Assembly: GCF_040530035.1 (NCBI RefSeq)
Contig: NZ_JBEWCD010000001.1
Span: 310,001-374,000 of the forward strand
Reading direction: 5' to 3'
Length of the DNA: 64,000 bases
Source of the DNA: Roseibium sp. HPY-6
GTDB lineage: Bacteria; Pseudomonadota; Alphaproteobacteria; Rhizobiales; Stappiaceae
Shown here: positions 35,101-45,373 of the stretch, piece after piece
How the letters are laid out: the number at the start of each line of letters is the position of its first letter
Numbering within the stretch: position 1 is the first letter of the stretch
Position numbers and translations under genes: made by a program
The notes under the pieces: model-generated
What the model saw: only the letters and a program-made list of their open reading frames with translations
Databases searched by the model: none
What the model was told of the DNA's origin: nothing

Positions 35101-36207
35101 GTGGGCATGTTGGAAGCAGGAACCAATCCAAAGAGCACGACGGTGAAGCGTTGCGTGACCAATGCGTTGCGTGCTTTTTTGGTAGCTGTTCCGGTATTTA
35201 TGTTTCAGGGCATGACCTCCACGGCGCAAACCGTGGAAGCACCCTTGCCACCGGCTGCAAAGCCGGATCCCAATGCGCCATCGGTTCCCCGCGAAGACCA
35301 GATCATCAACCTGCTCGACAGGGAACCCGAGCCGCTGTTCTCGGATGTAGAGACATCATACGCTCCGACGCTCAGGTCTCTTGCCGCACCCGACGGTGAA
35401 GGCCTGGACCAGGGCGCTCTTTATCTTATGGCAAAGCTGACGCAGGACAGTCAGCCACTGGACGATGGACTGGTCTGGCGCATCTACTCCGACACGACAA
35501 ACGCGAACGGACGGCTGGAACTGGTCGCGACATCGATGGGCGGTGACGCCGAATTCCGGCTCGATCCCGGCTCCTACCTTGTGCACACAGCGTTTGGATA
35601 TGCTCAGTCAACCAACCGCGTCGTTCTGGGCAAGGAAGTCCAGTCGAAGATGCTTACGCTCAATGCCGGCGGAATAAAGTTCGGTGCGGCGATGAAAGAC
35701 GGCGAAGCCATCGATCAGGAGCAAGTGACCTTCGACGTTTATGGCATGTCGTTCGACGAACGCGGTGAACGCAACAAAATCGTCGGGAACATAACGCCTG
35801 GTTCGATCATTCGTCTCAGCGCCGACACCTACCACGTCGTCAGTCGTTACGGCAGCGTCAATGCCGTGATCCGGGCTGACATCCAGGTGCTTCCTGGCAA
35901 ACTGACTGAAGCGACCATTCTACACAAAGCCGCAGACATCACCTTGAAGCTCGTCAACGAGCGTGGTGGCGAGGCGATCGCCAACACCACTTGGTCTGTT
36001 CTGAGCGCCGGTGGACACGTTGTTGTCGAAGCAACAGGCGCCTTCCCGGATTTTGTGCTTGCGGAAGGCGAATACGAAGCCCTCGCCCGAAACAACGGTC
36101 GAACCTATCTTCACACGTTTGAGGTTGCGCCAGGACAGGATCGCGAGGTCGAGGTTGTCACATCAATCAGCGAGCTTGTGACACAGGGCGCTGCGAGCGC
36201 CAACTGA
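35101..36207 (+). CDS. Exported protein with repeated Ig/CNA-like beta domains
   Basis: A 368-residue exported protein; residues 20-45 look like a signal (ALRAFLVAVPVFMFQGMTSTAQ). The mature part has three similar blocks, for example LMAKLTQDSQPLDDGLVWRIY with DPGSYLVHTAFGYAQ, and GNITPGSIIRLSADTYHVVSRYG, resembling carboxypeptidase-regulatory or CNA-B-like folds. A last block contains LAEGEYEALARNNGRTY. No family name can be given; start is GTG at 35101 or ATG at 35107. Confidence 0.55.
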   Translation: MGMLEAGTNPKSTTVKRCVTNALRAFLVAVPVFMFQGMTSTAQTVEAPLPPAAKPDPNAPSVPREDQIINLLDREPEPLFSDVETSYAPTLRSLAAPDGEGLDQGALYLMAKLTQDSQPLDDGLVWRIYSDTTNANGRLELVATSMGGDAEFRLDPGSYLVHTAFGYAQSTNRVVLGKEVQSKMLTLNAGGIKFGAAMKDGEAIDQEQVTFDVYGMSFDERGERNKIVGNITPGSIIRLSADTYHVVSRYGSVNAVIRADIQVLPGKLTEATILHKAADITLKLVNERGGEAIANTTWSVLSAGGHVVVEATGAFPDFVLAEGEYEALARNNGRTYLHTFEVAPGQDREVEVVTSISELVTQGAASAN

Positions 36208-36263
36208 CATCGCGTATCGAAGACGCGACCTGCACTACCCATTTCAGATTTTATGCTTGGGTT

Positions 36264-37121
36264 TTACCCACGTCTGCCGAGCAGGCGTTTCGCGGGTTCT
36301 GCGGGAGCCATTTCCAAGACTTTCGTCTGCAGGAAATCCATGACTTCCTTTTGATCCTTAAAGCCGCTCAGGGTGTCAAAGGGAATTGGGCGCCCTGCCC
36401 GAGCTTTCATGACCGATCCGACAATTCGCCGGAACTCTCGGACCAGCAAAGCCAGACGCAAGGTCAAAGAATATTTGCTGACGAGATGGAAAAGCCACGA
36501 GTTCTGCCCGTCGAAGTAAAGAGGCAAAACCGTCGCCTTGGACGATCTGATCATTTTCGCGGTGAAGGTTTTCCAGGGAAGCTCTTCGGCGCGTCCGAAG
36601 GGCTTTGCTGCCGTTGCAACACCGCCTCCCGGAAAGACGATGATCGTGGTACCTTCCTGCAAGAGCCGCAAAGCCTCTTTCCGGGTCTCCATGTTGGTCT
36701 TGAGGGCTTCTTTCGTCTCCTCAAAATCGACCGGCAAAGAGAACGGGCGTACCTCCGGAACTTTCAACAGCTCGTTGTTGATAAGGATCTTGAAAGGGCG
36801 GTTCAATTGCTCTGCGAGAGAGAGGATCGCAAGCCCGTCCCCTATTCCATATGGATGGTTTGCAATAAGAACCAGTGGGCCTTCCGGCAGATCCTTCGGA
36901 GGCCACTCGCCATCTTCAACAGACACATTCAGATTGATCAGGCCCAGAAGATCGCTCCAGATATAATCTGAAGTGCCAACCATGGTGTGTTTCCACACTT
37001 CATACACGTCAATGAGCTTCCGGCGCCCGGAAAGGCCTTCAATGGTTCTGATCGTCCACCTTTTCAGCGGTGGATGTTCCGGGTTGGCATAGCTGAATTC
37101 TGCGTAATTCACGGCAGCCAT
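36264..37121 (-). CDS. Lysophospholipid acyltransferase family protein
   Basis: A 285-residue PlsC-type protein. The catalytic block is VLIANHPYGIGDG (the NHP...D form), followed by KILINNELL, and IVFPGGGVATA as the PGG motif that binds the acceptor. It likely acylates a lysophospholipid or ornithine-lipid intermediate; no membrane helix is obvious. It precedes thrS on the same strand across the gap 37122-37260. Confidence 0.8.
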   Translation of the reverse strand: MAAVNYAEFSYANPEHPPLKRWTIRTIEGLSGRRKLIDVYEVWKHTMVGTSDYIWSDLLGLINLNVSVEDGEWPPKDLPEGPLVLIANHPYGIGDGLAILSLAEQLNRPFKILINNELLKVPEVRPFSLPVDFEETKEALKTNMETRKEALRLLQEGTTIIVFPGGGVATAAKPFGRAEELPWKTFTAKMIRSSKATVLPLYFDGQNSWLFHLVSKYSLTLRLALLVREFRRIVGSVMKARAGRPIPFDTLSGFKDQKEVMDFLQTKVLEMAPAEPAKRLLGRRG

Positions 37122-37260
37122 CGTCTTCTGGTTAGGGTCGCACTGGTAAATTTGGAACCCAATACCAGATGCTGTATTTCACCAATGTGACAGCACATTG
37201 CCCTAAGGGAAGGACAATGTGCAAGATGTAAGATTTCCCCGTATTTCGGGTCTTCTTCAT

Positions 37261-39231
37261 TTATTTCAAGTCCGGAGGTGTCGCCTCGCTGACGAATGCC
37301 GTCATGGCCTCCTCCAGGCCCAAGGACCTTTGGTCTTTCGAGCCAAGCCGGCGGACATTGACAGTTCGCTCTTCTGCTTCGCGCATTCCACACACAATGA
37401 TCACAGGAACCTTGGCAAGGGAATGTTCGCGAACCTTGTAGTTGATCTTCTCGTTCCGGAAATCCGTTTCAACTTTCAGACCGTTCGCTTTCAGCAGGTC
37501 AGCAACTTCCTGACCGTATTCGTCAGCTTCGGAAGTGATCGTTGCCACGACGATCTGCAGCGGTGCGAACCACAGGGGAAAATGACCGGCAAAGTTTTCG
37601 ATCAGGATCCCGAGGAACCGCTCCATGGAGCCGCAGATTGCCCGGTGAACCATGACGGGCGTTTTCTTCTCGCCGTTGTTGTCGACGTAGAACGCCCCAA
37701 AGCGTTCCGGCAAGGCGAAATCGACCTGGGTCGTTCCACACTGCCATTCCCGCCCGATGGCATCGCGAAGCGTGTATTCGAATTTTGGCCCGTAAAACGC
37801 CCCTTCACCCGGAAGAATATCGGTTTTGACACGACCTTCAGACTGGGCTTCGATCTGTTTCAGAACCTTATCCATCACCGCTTCCGCATGGTCCCACATC
37901 TCGTCGGTACCAACGCGTTTTTCCGGGCGGGTCGAGAGCTTGACCACCACCTCGTCAAAGCCGAAATCCTTGTAGACCGACAGAATGAGGTCATTGATTT
38001 TCAGGCACTCTTCGGCGAGCTGCTCTTCCGTACAGAAGACGTGTGCATCGTCCTGCGTGAAGCCGCGGACGCGCATGAGGCCGTGCAACGCTCCGGAAGG
38101 TTCATAGCGATGGACGACCCCAAATTCCGCAAGACGCATCGGCAGGTCGCGATAGCTTTTCAAGCCGTGTTTGAAAATCTGAACGTGACCGGGACAATTC
38201 ATCGGCTTCAGGGCATAAACGCGATCATCTTCAGCTTCGGGATCGGCACATTGCACGGAGAACATGTTCTCCTTGTACCAGGTCCAGTGACCGGAGGTCT
38301 CCCAGAGCGAGGTATGCAGAACCTGAGGCGCATTCACTTCCTTGTAGTCGTCCTTCAAAACGCGGCGTTTGTAGGCAATGAGGTTCTGGAACATGTCCCA
38401 GCCCTTTGGATGCCAGAATACGACGCCCGGGCCTTCTTCCTGAAAGTGGAAAAGATCCATCTCGCGTCCGAGTTTGCGGTGGTCGCGCTTTTCTGCTTCC
38501 TCCAGCATATGAAGGTAGCCCTTGAGCTCTTTTTCATTGTGCCAGGCGGTCGCATAAATGCGGCTCAACATTTCGTTGTTGGCGTCACCGCGCCAATAGG
38601 CGCCAGCCACCTTCATAAGCTTGAAGGCGTCGCCAATCTGGCGCGTGGAGACCATGTGAGGACCTCGGCAAAGATCCAGCCACTGGCCCTGTTTGTATAT
38701 CTTGAGCTCCTGATCTTCCGGTATCGCATCGACGAGTTCGACCTTGTAGTCCTCGCCTTTCGCCGCGAAATAGGTTTTTGCTTCCTCGCGAGACCAGATC
38801 TCCTTTGTGAACTGGGCACCGCGCGAAATGATTTCGCGCATCTTTTTCTCGATGACCGGAAGGTCGTCGGGATGAAAAGGCCAATCCGCACCGGTATCCG
38901 GATGCACGCGCTTGAAATCGTAGTAAAACCCGTTCTCGATCACCGGGCCGATCGTCACCTGGGTGCCGGGCCACAATTCCTGCACAGCTTCGGCCATCAC
39001 GTGAGCGGCGTCATGGCGGATCAGCTCAAGCGCCCGCGGGTCGTCACGAGTCACGATCTCAATGGCATGATTGTCGGAAATAGCGTCGGAAAGATCCCGC
39101 AGTTCGCCGTCGAGAGCCATCGCAACGGCTTTTTTGGCAAGCGACTTGGAAATGCCTTCGGCAACGGCCAGACCAGTGGTGCCGGCCTCATACTCGCGCA
39201 CGGAATTGTCGGGAAAAGTCAGTTGGATCAT
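37261..39231 (-). CDS. thrS: Threonyl-tRNA synthetase
   Basis: A 656-residue class II synthetase. An N-terminal TGS domain ([17 protein letters not shown]) is followed by the SAD editing domain with its HxxxH ([12 protein letters not shown]), then the catalytic core ([75 protein letters not shown]). The anticodon-binding domain has [19 protein letters not shown] lies 6 bases before the ATG at 39231. Confidence 0.97.
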   Translation of the reverse strand: MIQLTFPDNSVREYEAGTTGLAVAEGISKSLAKKAVAMALDGELRDLSDAISDNHAIEIVTRDDPRALELIRHDAAHVMAEAVQELWPGTQVTIGPVIENGFYYDFKRVHPDTGADWPFHPDDLPVIEKKMREIISRGAQFTKEIWSREEAKTYFAAKGEDYKVELVDAIPEDQELKIYKQGQWLDLCRGPHMVSTRQIGDAFKLMKVAGAYWRGDANNEMLSRIYATAWHNEKELKGYLHMLEEAEKRDHRKLGREMDLFHFQEEGPGVVFWHPKGWDMFQNLIAYKRRVLKDDYKEVNAPQVLHTSLWETSGHWTWYKENMFSVQCADPEAEDDRVYALKPMNCPGHVQIFKHGLKSYRDLPMRLAEFGVVHRYEPSGALHGLMRVRGFTQDDAHVFCTEEQLAEECLKINDLILSVYKDFGFDEVVVKLSTRPEKRVGTDEMWDHAEAVMDKVLKQIEAQSEGRVKTDILPGEGAFYGPKFEYTLRDAIGREWQCGTTQVDFALPERFGAFYVDNNGEKKTPVMVHRAICGSMERFLGILIENFAGHFPLWFAPLQIVVATITSEADEYGQEVADLLKANGLKVETDFRNEKINYKVREHSLAKVPVIIVCGMREAEERTVNVRRLGSKDQRSLGLEEAMTAFVSEATPPDLK

Positions 39232-39383
39232 CTTATGTCTCCTGCTCACTCCTGCAGACAAGGCAGGTAAGCTGTTCGATGGAAAATGGACCGCATGCTG
39301 ATAGGGTATTCAGCGCCAAACGGCAACCCTTTGTGGACCGGCGGCCGTGTCGCCGAACACATAAGTCCGAGCATCTGCAGGCT

Positions 39384-39836
39384 TTAACTCACCTGCGAAA
39401 CAAGTGGTGGCAGACGGCGCCGGATCGGCTGTGATTTGACAATCGATGTACTCGTTTCCGCCTTGTCGGCAATCTTGTCGAGAATATCGTCCAGCTGCTC
39501 GATCGACGGCACGGCGAGACGCGCTATAAAGCAGTCATCGCCGGTGACCTTGTCGCACTCGCAGAATTCCGGAATGTCCTGGATGAGTTGCCGCACGATA
39601 TGGAGTTTGCCGGGCAAGGGGCGTATCCGGACAATCGCCTGCAGGCTATAGCCAAGCGCCTTGGGATCAACCTCGGCGGAAAACCCCAAAATCACGCCCC
39701 GTTCCTGCAACCGCCGGATCCGTTCCGATACACCTGGTGAGGATAATCCGACCGTTGCGGCAAGATCCTTCAGGGACATGCGCCCGTCCATGATCAACGC
39801 TTGAATTATTTTAGCGTCTGCTTCGTCCAGCTTCAT
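39384..39836 (-). CDS. Lrp/AsnC family transcriptional regulator
   Basis: A 150-residue regulator. The N-terminal helix-turn-helix reads LDEADAKIIQALIMDGRMSL and LAATVGLSSPGVSERIRRLQ; the C-terminal RAM domain binds an amino acid. It is divergent from an EamA exporter gene and the two share an inverted repeat at 39856-39879, so it probably controls the exporter in response to an amino acid, and itself. Confidence 0.9.
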   Translation of the reverse strand: MKLDEADAKIIQALIMDGRMSLKDLAATVGLSSPGVSERIRRLQERGVILGFSAEVDPKALGYSLQAIVRIRPLPGKLHIVRQLIQDIPEFCECDKVTGDDCFIARLAVPSIEQLDDILDKIADKAETSTSIVKSQPIRRRLPPLVSQVS

Positions 39837-39855
39837 TTTCTCAACTCAATAAAGG

Positions 39856-39879
39856 TGTTTCACTTAAAATAATGAAACA
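39856..39879. promoter_or_regulatory. Inverted repeat between Lrp-type regulator and exporter
   Basis: TGTTTCA-CTTAAAATAA-TGAAACA is a perfect 7-base inverted repeat with a 10-base AT-rich spacer, in the 130-base gap between the divergent genes. Lrp/AsnC proteins bind such AT-rich palindromes of about 15-25 bases. It starts 19 bases from the regulator ATG, so binding should block that gene as well. Confidence 0.6.
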
Positions 39880-39966
39880 TTTTGCAATTGCCTCCTAATT
39901 TACCGCATGGAATGCGCTCCTCCAGTTTGTCACGATTGCCGAACCAACAAAAAGAGCGAGACAGAC

Positions 39967-40866
39967 ATGGACAACACACTTCGCGGTGCGGCGGAAATGA
40001 GCGCCGCCATGACCATTCTCGGCACTATCGGTTTTTTTGTCGTGCTGTCTGGAGAAACAGCAATAGATGTCGTGTTCTGGCGCTGCGCCTTTGGCGCGTT
40101 CGCGCTTTTGTTGATTTGCGCGGTCAAGGGTGTGTTATCCTGCCAGTTAACGTTGCACCAACTTGCTCTTGCCGCGCTTGGTGGCGTCGCCATCGTTGTG
40201 AACTGGGCGATGCTGTTCAGTGCCTACAAAGAAGCGTCGATAGGCGTTGCAACAGCAGTCTACAACACGCAGCCCTTTATTCTCGTCGGGTTTGGCGCCC
40301 TGTTTCTCGGTGAACGCATTTCGGCCTCCAAAATATCGTGGCTCGCGATCGCGTTTTTGGGCGTTGTCATGATTGTGCAGGCGAAGCCGGATGGCCAAGA
40401 AGCCGGTGGAATGAACTACGCCTTCGGTATTCTGCTCGCCCTGAGCGCCGCCTTTTTTTGGGCGATTGCCGCGCTTCTGACGAAAAAGCTCTCGGGAACC
40501 CCGCCGGAACTGATCGCGCTCATACAGGTTTGTGTCGGCATCCTCATGCTCGCGCCCTTCGTCAGCTGGTCAGCACTCCCGGACAACAGCACCGCATGGG
40601 GTGCACTGATCACCCTGGGGGCGGTTCACACGGGCTTGATGTATATCCTGATGTATGGCGCGGTTCAGAAGCTGCCGACCTATCTTCAGGGAGCCTTTTC
40701 ATTCATCTATCCGGTCGTTGCCATTTTCGTGGACTACATCGCCTTCGGTCATGCACTGCAAGTGATTCAGCTTTTGGGCGCAGCCGCAATCATCACGGCC
40801 GCCATGGGTATGACGTTCGGCTGGCGGTTACCGGGAAGAAAACAAACGACTGGCGGCGCTCTATGA
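39967..40866 (+). CDS. DMT/EamA family transporter
   Basis: A 299-residue ten-helix inner-membrane exporter with two EamA repeats (for example AEMSAAMTILGTIGFFVVLS and AVHTGLMYILMYGAVQ; FSFIYPVVAIFVDYIAFG). Divergent from the Lrp/AsnC gene with a shared operator, it probably exports an amino acid. The ATG at 39967 follows 20 non-family codons that I left out. Its last bases overlap the convergent radical SAM gene by 6. Confidence 0.85.
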   Translation: MDNTLRGAAEMSAAMTILGTIGFFVVLSGETAIDVVFWRCAFGAFALLLICAVKGVLSCQLTLHQLALAALGGVAIVVNWAMLFSAYKEASIGVATAVYNTQPFILVGFGALFLGERISASKISWLAIAFLGVVMIVQAKPDGQEAGGMNYAFGILLALSAAFFWAIAALLTKKLSGTPPELIALIQVCVGILMLAPFVSWSALPDNSTAWGALITLGAVHTGLMYILMYGAVQKLPTYLQGAFSFIYPVVAIFVDYIAFGHALQVIQLLGAAAIITAAMGMTFGWRLPGRKQTTGGAL

Positions 40867-42642
40867 GGCAACCGCTCTCTTCTTGGCCGCCTTTACGATC
40901 GACGCATCGCGGGCCGTCTTCGCCACGGCCTCGACGCCTCCACGGGTTTCCTGGATCATGGCGAGCGCTTCCTCGCTATCCTTTTCAATCTCCTTGATGG
41001 CAATATCCGAATAGCTGTGACGGTCGGGCGACGCCTTGACCTTCCGGTAGATCCGGTAAACACGCCAGGTCGACGACACATAAGCCCAGTGCTTTGCGAC
41101 GACTTCCCAGATGTAGCGCGGATAGAAGGAGAGCGCGCTCTCAATCGGCAGCCCGCTGCGGCGGTCCTTGCGGAATTTCAGCCGGAAGTATCCGCCCTCC
41201 AGCGGATGAACGCCTTCACACTGAACCATGAGCTTGAACCACATCATCAGGAACAGCTTGTTGCCCGGGCGTCCTTTCTTGTGTGCGGCTGCACGCCTGA
41301 GAACCGTTTCGATATGCGCATCCGAATAATAGCTTTCCCAGGCCTCCTGATAGGCTTCTTCCCATTCGCTGTCAGTCATTTTGGGATGATGCGAAACCCG
41401 GTGGTTGAGATCATATTTGTTGAGATCCGGATCCATCCAGATACCTTTGGACAGAAGCACCTTATGGTCTTCCGAGCCCGGCAGCGGTGTCAGATAGAAA
41501 AACTCCAGGAGATCGAGCGGCAGTTCGTTCTTGATGATCTCCACATCACGCAGGACCGCTTCTTTTGTATCACCAGGAAATCCGATGATGTAGCCGGCAT
41601 AGGTCGTTGCACCATGGGCACGCCATTTCTGCAGCATCTCCCGGTATTCGGTGATCTTGTTTTGCCGCTTTTTGGCTGCCAGCAGGTTGTCCGGATTGAT
41701 GTTCTCAAGACCGATGAAGACCCGATTGACGCCGGCCCTGGTCGCCTTTTCAATGAAATTTTCGATCCGGTGGCAGAGCGTGTCCACCTGGATGATGAAC
41801 TTGATGTCGAACTTTTCCTCTTCGCGCAGCTTAATCAGCCGGTCGAACAGCGGTTCCCATTCCCTGTTGCGTGCGAAATTGTCGTCGGTAATGAAGAACC
41901 TGTTGATGCCCTGCTCATAGTTGTCTCGAATGATCTGTTCGAGATCGTCGGCTGATCGGAACCGGCTCTTGCGGCCCTGAACATTGATGATGGTGCAGAA
42001 GGAGCACTGAAACGGACAACCACGCCCAAGATCGAAGCTGGAATGCGAACCGGCGGTAAACTGAATATGCTTCGAGGGCAAAATGGGTGTGGGCTCGCCT
42101 TCCAGCGACGGCAGGTCTGACATGAAGTTGTAGAGCGGCTTCAGATCCTCCGCCCATGCATCCCGAAACACCTGGTCGAGGCGGCGGTCCTCAGCTTCGC
42201 CTGCGAAGTAACTGACACCCTCGCCCTGTAGTTCGACCATCTCGGCCGGCATTTCATCCAGCATCGAGATGCAGCCGGAGACGTGGAACCCGCCAATCGC
42301 CGTCTGCAGGCCTTGTGCCATAAACTTGCGGGCAAGGTCTGTGGCGCGCGGAAACTGGTTGGACTGAACGCCGACCAGGGCGATCATTGCCTTGCCGCCA
42401 CGCCTGCGGATCTCTCTGGCTATTTTTTCCGGATGAACGCGCTTGTTGGTTTCGTCATATGTGTGAAGATGGATCCGGACATTATCCCCCAGCGCATTGC
42501 GGTTCCGCGCAGCCTCGGCAAGGCCGTTGAGGCTGGCCAGCGTGTTGGAAGGAATGGCGGAACGCAGCCACTGGATCGGATAACCGTCATCATCATAGTG
42601 AGTCGGCTTGATCATTACGAAGTGGAAGTCACGCGCGTCCAT
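40861..42642 (-). CDS. B12-binding domain radical SAM protein
   Basis: A 593-residue protein. Residues 1-160 are a cobalamin-binding-like domain (KAMIALVGVQSNQFPRATDL), and the radical SAM motif CPFQCSFC (Cys209, Cys213, Cys216) follows, then TDDNFARNREW. The tail (480-560) has MWFKLMVQCEGVHPLEGGYF and charged helices. Such proteins methylate or rearrange lipids, hopanoids or tetrapyrroles; HpnR-like and DUF4070-like branches look alike. The substrate cannot be told. No operon partner is evident. Confidence 0.8.
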   Translation of the reverse strand: MDARDFHFVMIKPTHYDDDGYPIQWLRSAIPSNTLASLNGLAEAARNRNALGDNVRIHLHTYDETNKRVHPEKIAREIRRRGGKAMIALVGVQSNQFPRATDLARKFMAQGLQTAIGGFHVSGCISMLDEMPAEMVELQGEGVSYFAGEAEDRRLDQVFRDAWAEDLKPLYNFMSDLPSLEGEPTPILPSKHIQFTAGSHSSFDLGRGCPFQCSFCTIINVQGRKSRFRSADDLEQIIRDNYEQGINRFFITDDNFARNREWEPLFDRLIKLREEEKFDIKFIIQVDTLCHRIENFIEKATRAGVNRVFIGLENINPDNLLAAKKRQNKITEYREMLQKWRAHGATTYAGYIIGFPGDTKEAVLRDVEIIKNELPLDLLEFFYLTPLPGSEDHKVLLSKGIWMDPDLNKYDLNHRVSHHPKMTDSEWEEAYQEAWESYYSDAHIETVLRRAAAHKKGRPGNKLFLMMWFKLMVQCEGVHPLEGGYFRLKFRKDRRSGLPIESALSFYPRYIWEVVAKHWAYVSSTWRVYRIYRKVKASPDRHSYSDIAIKEIEKDSEEALAMIQETRGGVEAVAKTARDASIVKAAKKRAVAS

Positions 42643-42741
42643 ATCCGTCCCCTGCCCTTAAGCCAGGGAAAGAGCGTTGCATCCAGCTTACTTAAGGTCA
42701 ACGACTTATTGGTACGCACTGGGATTTACGCGGCGACGCTC

Positions 42742-43095
42742 TTATTCATCCAACCTGTGCTCCTTGGGAATATGGTGTCCGGTCCAGCGACCATAGCGCC
42801 AGGGCATGAACCATACTGATTGTTCCGGCAATGCGTCCGGCACCGGATCATAGCCGGATGCCCCCCATGGATTGCATCTCAAGATGCGTGCCAGACCGAT
42901 CCAGCCACCGGCCCAGAAACCGAACCGTCGGATCGCTTGTTCAGTGTAATCGGAACAGGTCGGCGCGTAGCGGCAGCCGCGTCCCATGAAAAGAGACAGC
43001 GAATGCCTGTAAAGCCAGATGAGACCGATTGCCGCATGCCCCGCAACGGACAAGCGGGCCTTTTGGCGAGAAGCGGTATCCTGACACTGACACAT
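42742..43095 (-). CDS. yidD: Membrane protein insertion efficiency factor YidD
   Basis: A 117-residue protein with the YidD block: YRHSLSLFMGRGCRYAPTCS then DYTEQAIRRFG, and RILRCNPWGASGYDPVPD. YidD assists YidC-dependent insertion of inner membrane proteins. The first 20 residues may be over-long, as an internal start is possible. It follows the IscU-like gene on the same strand by 27 bases. Confidence 0.9.
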   Translation of the reverse strand: MCQCQDTASRQKARLSVAGHAAIGLIWLYRHSLSLFMGRGCRYAPTCSDYTEQAIRRFGFWAGGWIGLARILRCNPWGASGYDPVPDALPEQSVWFMPWRYGRWTGHHIPKEHRLDE

Positions 43096-43122
43096 GGAAT
43101 GGGCTTGATTGCTCGGTTCGGC

Positions 43123-43575
43123 TCAGGCCGCGGCACCGTCTTCTTTTGCCTTGGCGTCGATTTGGTCCAGCGCATCGACAACAGCATCAAACGTCAGCAG
43201 CGTGGAGGCATGACGGGCCTTGTACTCGCGCACCGGCTCCAGAAACTTCAGATCCTCGAAGCGCCCGGACGGCGGATCACCGCCCTCTTTCAGCATCGCC
43301 CGCATGGTTTGCTGGACGCCACGTAGCTCTTCGGCACTCGCACCGACCACATTTTTCGCCATAATTGACGATGAAGCTTGCCCCAGAGCGCAGGCTTTTA
43401 CGTCATGGGCGAAGTCAGTCACCACACCATCCTTCACGCGGATGTCAACAAGCACAGTCGAACCGCAGAGCTTGGAATGCGCCTTCGCCGTTGCGTCAGG
43501 TTGCTCAAGACGGCCGATTCGCGGAATGTTTCCTGCAAACTCGAGGATCTTTGCATTGTAGATGTCGTCAAGCAT
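43123..43575 (-). CDS. IscU/SufU-like iron-sulfur cluster scaffold
   Basis: A 150-residue protein of the NifU/IscU N-terminal family: LDDIYNAKILEFAGNIPRIG, HSKLCGSTVLVDIRVKDGVV, and DVKACALGQASSSIMAKNVVG with the cluster-binding cysteines. In alphaproteobacteria a copy like this sits next to folE, as here (divergent). The ATG at 43575 was preferred because upstream residues are unrelated. Confidence 0.88.
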   Translation of the reverse strand: MLDDIYNAKILEFAGNIPRIGRLEQPDATAKAHSKLCGSTVLVDIRVKDGVVTDFAHDVKACALGQASSSIMAKNVVGASAEELRGVQQTMRAMLKEGGDPPSGRFEDLKFLEPVREYKARHASTLLTFDAVVDALDQIDAKAKEDGAAA

Positions 43576-43826
43576 TCTCGCCTCTTCGTGAAAGCCTGTG
43601 ATGCGCGACACATTGATGGCGCTTTGCTTTCATATATATAGATCAGACGCCACGGCAATTTCGCAAGGGGCAGAGTGGTCGCAGCCGGTATTCGTAGGCA
43701 ACACAAGTGTGCCTGCAGCTGGCTCAACCCGCTCAGAAACTGTGCGTTCGCATTTTGTGTGGAGTATGATAAAGGTCCCCGGCCTTCAAGCGAGGACTTC
43801 ATGATCTGTGCAACAACGGGCGCCGT

Positions 43827-44498
43827 ATGACGAGTGACAAGGGTAAATTTGCGAGGATCCCGATGGACGCTGTCCTCAAGCCGATTGAAAAAAGATTTGA
43901 AAGAAAAACCCCTGACCAGTTGCATCGGCCGAGTCGCGAGGAAGCCGAAGCAGCTGTGCGCACCATCCTTGCATGGACCGGTGACGATCCCGACCGGGAA
44001 GGTCTGCTGGACACTCCGAAACGAGTCGTCAAAGCAATAAGCCAGCTTTACGGCGGCTACTTCGAAGATCCCGCCGAACATCTGGAAAGAACTTTCGAGG
44101 ATGTTGGCGGTTACCAGGACATCGTGCTGGTGCGCGGTATTCCGTTCCATTCCCATTGTGAACACCACATGCTGCCCTTTATCGGCGAAGCACATATCGC
44201 TTACTATCCTGCAGAAGGCGTCGTTGGTCTGTCGAAGCTCGCCCGTGTTGTCGATATTTACGCAAAGCGGCTGCAGACACAGGAAAACTTGACGGCGCAA
44301 GTCGCATCGGTCATTGACGATGCGCTCGCTCCGCGAGGCTTGGCAGTGATGATCGAGGCAGAGCATCAGTGCATGACCATGCGTGGCGTGCAAAAACCGG
44401 GTGTTTCAACGATCACCACACAATTCACGGGCGTATTCCAGGACGATCCGGCCGAACAGGCCAAGTTCATGTCCATGGTACGCGGCAAGGGCCTCTAA
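43827..44498 (+). CDS. folE: GTP cyclohydrolase I
   Basis: A 223-residue enzyme that opens GTP to 7,8-dihydroneopterin triphosphate, the first step of folate synthesis. Residues 70-190 hold the core: [16 protein letters not shown], then [20 protein letters not shown] with zinc Cys and His ligands, and [14 protein letters not shown] with the second Cys. An ATG further in is possible, but the 40-residue N-terminal extension is normal. Confidence 0.95.
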   Translation: MTSDKGKFARIPMDAVLKPIEKRFERKTPDQLHRPSREEAEAAVRTILAWTGDDPDREGLLDTPKRVVKAISQLYGGYFEDPAEHLERTFEDVGGYQDIVLVRGIPFHSHCEHHMLPFIGEAHIAYYPAEGVVGLSKLARVVDIYAKRLQTQENLTAQVASVIDDALAPRGLAVMIEAEHQCMTMRGVQKPGVSTITTQFTGVFQDDPAEQAKFMSMVRGKGL

Positions 44499-44543
44499 CC
44501 CCTCGGGTCCTTGCTTACCAAAGTAAAGCTAGGACCACCCTAC

Positions 44544-44999
44544 ATGTGCAACTCTCCGTTCAAGGAACGCGGTGACAAGGATGCCGTTGAAAACGGTTCA
44601 TTCCTGATGCCGAAATTCGATCGCGACGGTCTGATTGTCGCGGTCGTGACCGATATCAAATCAGGCGAAGTGCTGATGGTCGGTTACATGAACGAAGAAG
44701 CTCTGAAACGAACGATTGAGACGGGCGAAGCCTGGTACTGGAGTCGCTCCCGCCAGAGTTTCTGGAAGAAAGGCGAAACATCCGGTCAGGTGCAGAGCGT
44801 TCATGAGATTCTCACCGACTGTGATCAGGACGCCATTGTGCTCAAAGTCAGCGTTGCCGGCAACGGCGCAACGTGTCATGTCGGCTATCGTTCCTGTTTT
44901 TTCCGCAAGGTCGTCAGTTCCAAGGACGGGTCGGCGTCTCTTGAACGCGTCGAGGCCGAAAAGGTCTATGATCCCGCAGAGGTTTACGGCAAGAGCTGA
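44544..44999 (+). CDS. hisI: Phosphoribosyl-AMP cyclohydrolase
   Basis: A 151-residue zinc enzyme of histidine synthesis that opens the adenine ring of PR-AMP. Motifs: [52 protein letters not shown] and [13 protein letters not shown] (zinc cysteines). It lacks the HisE domain found in fused forms. It follows folE by 45 bases and is likely co-transcribed with it. Confidence 0.95.
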   Translation: MCNSPFKERGDKDAVENGSFLMPKFDRDGLIVAVVTDIKSGEVLMVGYMNEEALKRTIETGEAWYWSRSRQSFWKKGETSGQVQSVHEILTDCDQDAIVLKVSVAGNGATCHVGYRSCFFRKVVSSKDGSASLERVEAEKVYDPAEVYGKS

Positions 45000-45213
45000 G
45001 GCTCACAGCGTTTATCGGAATCCGGCCTTTGCCGAATTTCCAAAACTTTGAGAAAAGTAGATTAATCAATGCCTTAATGGCGAACCGAGACCAATCGGAG
45101 CGCACTTTACGTAGTATTCCTTATACCCTGCCGGGTATGTGACGGCCTAAGCTCGCATTGAGAGCACAAAAACATAACAGCTCTCTGTTTCTGTCCATAC
45201 TGAGGGAGAGGTT

Positions 45214-45369
45214 ATGGCAGAAGACAGCGACCATATTTGCCGGAACAAACGGACCGCACTTGCATGGCAGCGTGCGGCATCTGCATTTGAAGGTCGACCG
45301 GCTCGGTTTGCAAATCTGACAGCCGTTCACGGTTCACTTCAGCGCTCAAACGGCCGTCGGCCGTTCTGA
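45214..45369 (+). CDS. Small ORF directly before napF (51 residues)
   Basis: A 51-residue reading frame from ATG 45214 to TGA 45369, just before the napF ATG at 45374, behind a strong GGGAGAGG site. The product (starting MAEDSDHICRNKRTALAWQR) is charged and hydrophilic. NapE occupies this place in many nap operons but is a small hydrophobic membrane protein, so this is not NapE. It may be a translated leader or a new small Nap-linked protein. The region 45000-45213 contains no other gene. Confidence 0.45.
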   Translation: MAEDSDHICRNKRTALAWQRAASAFEGRPARFANLTAVHGSLQRSNGRRPF

Positions 45370-45373
45370 TGCC

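Noticed and set aside
37219..39270. Long rightward open frame opposite thrS
   Set aside because: Antisense shadow of thrS; no ribosome site and no family match.
45040..45070. FNR-like site upstream of the nap genes
   Set aside because: Only loosely similar half sites (TTGAG and ATCAA) with the wrong spacing; not a convincing TTGAT-N4-ATCAA site.
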